Positions 61,969 through 64,000 of a DNA stretch of 64,000 nucleotides are shown here, one piece after another (position 1 is the stretch's first letter; the number at the start of each line of letters is the position of its first letter). The position numbers and the translations under genes are program-made. Location: contig CM067528.1 in assembly GCA_034509925.1 (NCBI GenBank), forward strand, positions 3,268,501 to 3,332,500, written 5' to 3'. This stretch comes from Hirudinaria manillensis. Taxonomy: Eukaryota > Annelida > Clitellata > Hirudinida > Hirudinidae. A model generated the notes under the pieces. It was not told the DNA's origin. It did not search any database and saw nothing but the letters and a program-made list of their open reading frames with translations.

Positions 61969-64000
61969 ATTCATTCAAATATCCATGCGAAGCGTCTGAG
62001 GACTATACGGCGATGATGGCGTTGCATAAGGAATTACTTGGAGGACTTGCTACGTCACAGCGTTGACCCCGATGACCTCCCATTGATGAGTCAAAGGGTG
62101 CCCAGCAAATAACAGCGCAACCTCGAAATCTGACCCGAATGATGTCCAGGCGCCATTTTCGTCCGTCGTAACGGCTGATTTCGGCTTCCGGTCACGTGTT
62201 TTTTCTGGACAGTCGGCCATATTGTTTATGCCGACTTTACGCACGAGAATCGCCGACCGGACTTTGATGCGTTGGTGATTATTGGAAAAGCAGTCCAGGT
62301 GTTGGCGGAGGTGGAGCTGGCGATAATTACTTTCAACTGGTGCAACTCTTGCAACAAAATTATTGATTCCGAGAACCCAATTATATGCTTTCTATGACGT
62401 GAAGAATGACTTTTATCTTTCCAATATCGAACGATGTTTATTTTTAATTTAATCTAGCAATTCAATGATTTTAATAACGATAATTTATTCATTTATTTAA
62501 ATTTAAATATTTATTTATTTATTTATTTATTTATTATTATCATTATCTTCTGTTTAACCTCACCTAGATGCATTCGAGTAAGCAGTGCATTTTTGAGCAG
62601 GTTTAAATTGAATTGGTTTAAGAAGATTTTAAGGAATAAAAAAGAAAATGTGAAAATTGAATTTCAAAGATTTTCCAAATTCCTGCATTTGTCATCCCAC
62701 GTGATATCCTGGAAAAACCTGTTTGGAAATTAGGATTTTATCTTTTGTCGTTCGTCTGACTGTAAACAAACTAGCGCGAAGATCATTATCAAGGCAAGGA
62801 TTTACAAGAAATTACAGCTTAAATCATGATTGAATCGTAATACATTTTAATTACATTTAAAATATATTTAAAATATATTTCAAATTTATTATTTTGAAAA
62901 TTTATTTTGACTTTGTTTTTCTTCTGAGGAGCGAGATCAAATATTTCATAAAAAAATTAATAAATAATAAATTAATAAATAAATGATAAAAATAAATGGA
63001 AAAAATAAAAAAATAAAATAAATAAATAAGTTAATTAATATTAAAATTAATAAATCAATAAATAAACAATAAAAACGTTATTATTTATTATTGTTATTAT
63101 TATTATTTAATATAAATAAAAATTAAAATTGGAAGCCATAAAACAGGGTTGAAATGAGGAAAACTTGGTGATTAATATTTGAATTAATAGGAAATTAAAT
63201 CTTTAAAAAGCTTCCATTTGATATTTTCGATTATTAAAAAAAAATGTAATAACAATAATAATAATATTATTTATTTATTTATTTATTTAATTATGGTTAT
63301 TAAGTAATATTTATTTTAATTAAATTTTCGGCCGAGAATATAAATGGCTTGCAACCATTTGAAAAAATTACAATAATAATAATAATAATAATATTAATAA
63401 ATAATAATAATAATAAAAATAATAATTTTTCTGTTCTAATATTCAAATAGAATTTTTGAGTTGATTGTCGCTTTTCCTTTTAGAAGCAAATGTTGTTGCT
63501 GTTGTTGTTGTTGTTGACGGCGTCGTCGTGCGTTGTTGCATGCCTTGCGTGGTCGTTGTTTGATGAATCAACTCTGGAAACAAAGCAATTCCAAGAGCGA
63601 GTTTCCTTCAAGAGAAAAGAGCGAAAATCCGAAAGCGGTCGTAAAAAAATAAGAAATAATTATTCAAAATAATTAAAATCCGAACGATGAAAAGATAAAA
63701 AAAAAAAAAACAAAACAAAAAAACAGAAAAGAATGAGATAATAATAACAAAATGGAAAACATAGCAGAAAAGAAGAATCGCCAATAATATGTTGACGGAG
63801 AAAATAAATATCTTTTTTCGGCATAATAAACCATAATAAATTCCAGGCAAATAAAAATCGCATTCCATCGGTTGTGAGTACTTGAAGCTGCCGTTTTGCA
63901 GTAAATAATCGGCAAATATTCCAGTATTTTTGAGAATAAATAGAGGAAAAATAGGAGAAAAATATTCAAAAATAGGAACAAAATCTCTCCAAGCATATGT

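Larger units (their letters stand above)
48901..64000. other. 15-kb region without supported genes, microsatellite-rich
   Basis: No open frame here resembles a domain or forms a spliced chain. It contains long simple repeats (listed separately), poly-pyrimidine stretches (about 56190-56245, 59575-59625), a C run near 61766, GC-richer unique islands and several motif clusters. It may be a long intergenic region or an intron of a gene that ends outside the window; the sequence does not decide. Confidence 0.6.

Overview
The window is nuclear DNA from a bilaterian invertebrate, most likely a protostome. It carries intron-rich genes of animal families: a neuroglian-type adhesion molecule, bestrophin, SmgGDS, copine, an SLC38A10-type carrier, taspase 1, PABPN1-like RNA-binding proteins and a Ly6/Quiver-type protein. 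The background is AT-rich and packed with tri- and tetranucleotide microsatellites. I cannot name the phylum from the sequence. All gene models were spliced by eye. For seven genes the exon lengths sum to an intact reading frame with matching intron phases. Layout: 1-4570 is non-coding and probably lies in an intron or upstream region of the neuroglian-like gene. 4571-16842 (+) holds the 3' part of that gene, with one Ig domain and six FN3 domains. 17699-19431 (+) is a compact bestrophin of 375 aa. 19540-22895 (-) is RAP1GDS1/SmgGDS, 616 aa in 15 exons. 23451-27599 (+) is a copine of 547 aa. 28262-33803 (-) is an apparently intact Ty3/gypsy LTR retrotransposon with LTRs that read identical and one gag-pol ORF that starts with a SAP domain. 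34076-38118 (+) is an SLC38A10-type transporter of 641 aa. 38650-41442 (-) is taspase 1, 397 aa. 41887-48900 (-) holds four intronless PABPN1-like RRM genes with a three-exon Ly6/Quiver-type gene among them. 48901-64000 shows no exon I can support; it holds microsatellites and a few motif-rich islands. Gene organisation is compact between 17 and 42 kb. Bestrophin and SmgGDS converge with stop codons about 110 bp apart. SmgGDS and copine diverge from a 555-bp interval. SLC38A10 and taspase 1 converge with poly(A) signals that imply overlapping 3'UTRs. No shared pathway links the neighbours. The most notable biology is the young retrotransposon with a SAP-domain Gag and 11-residue repeats, the RRM cluster with a gene-conversion mosaic and one truncated copy, the neuroglian-like protein with an extra FN3 domain, a microsatellite-derived insertion in its Ig fold and no visible ankyrin-binding tail, and several dense candidate regulatory clusters in non-coding DNA.
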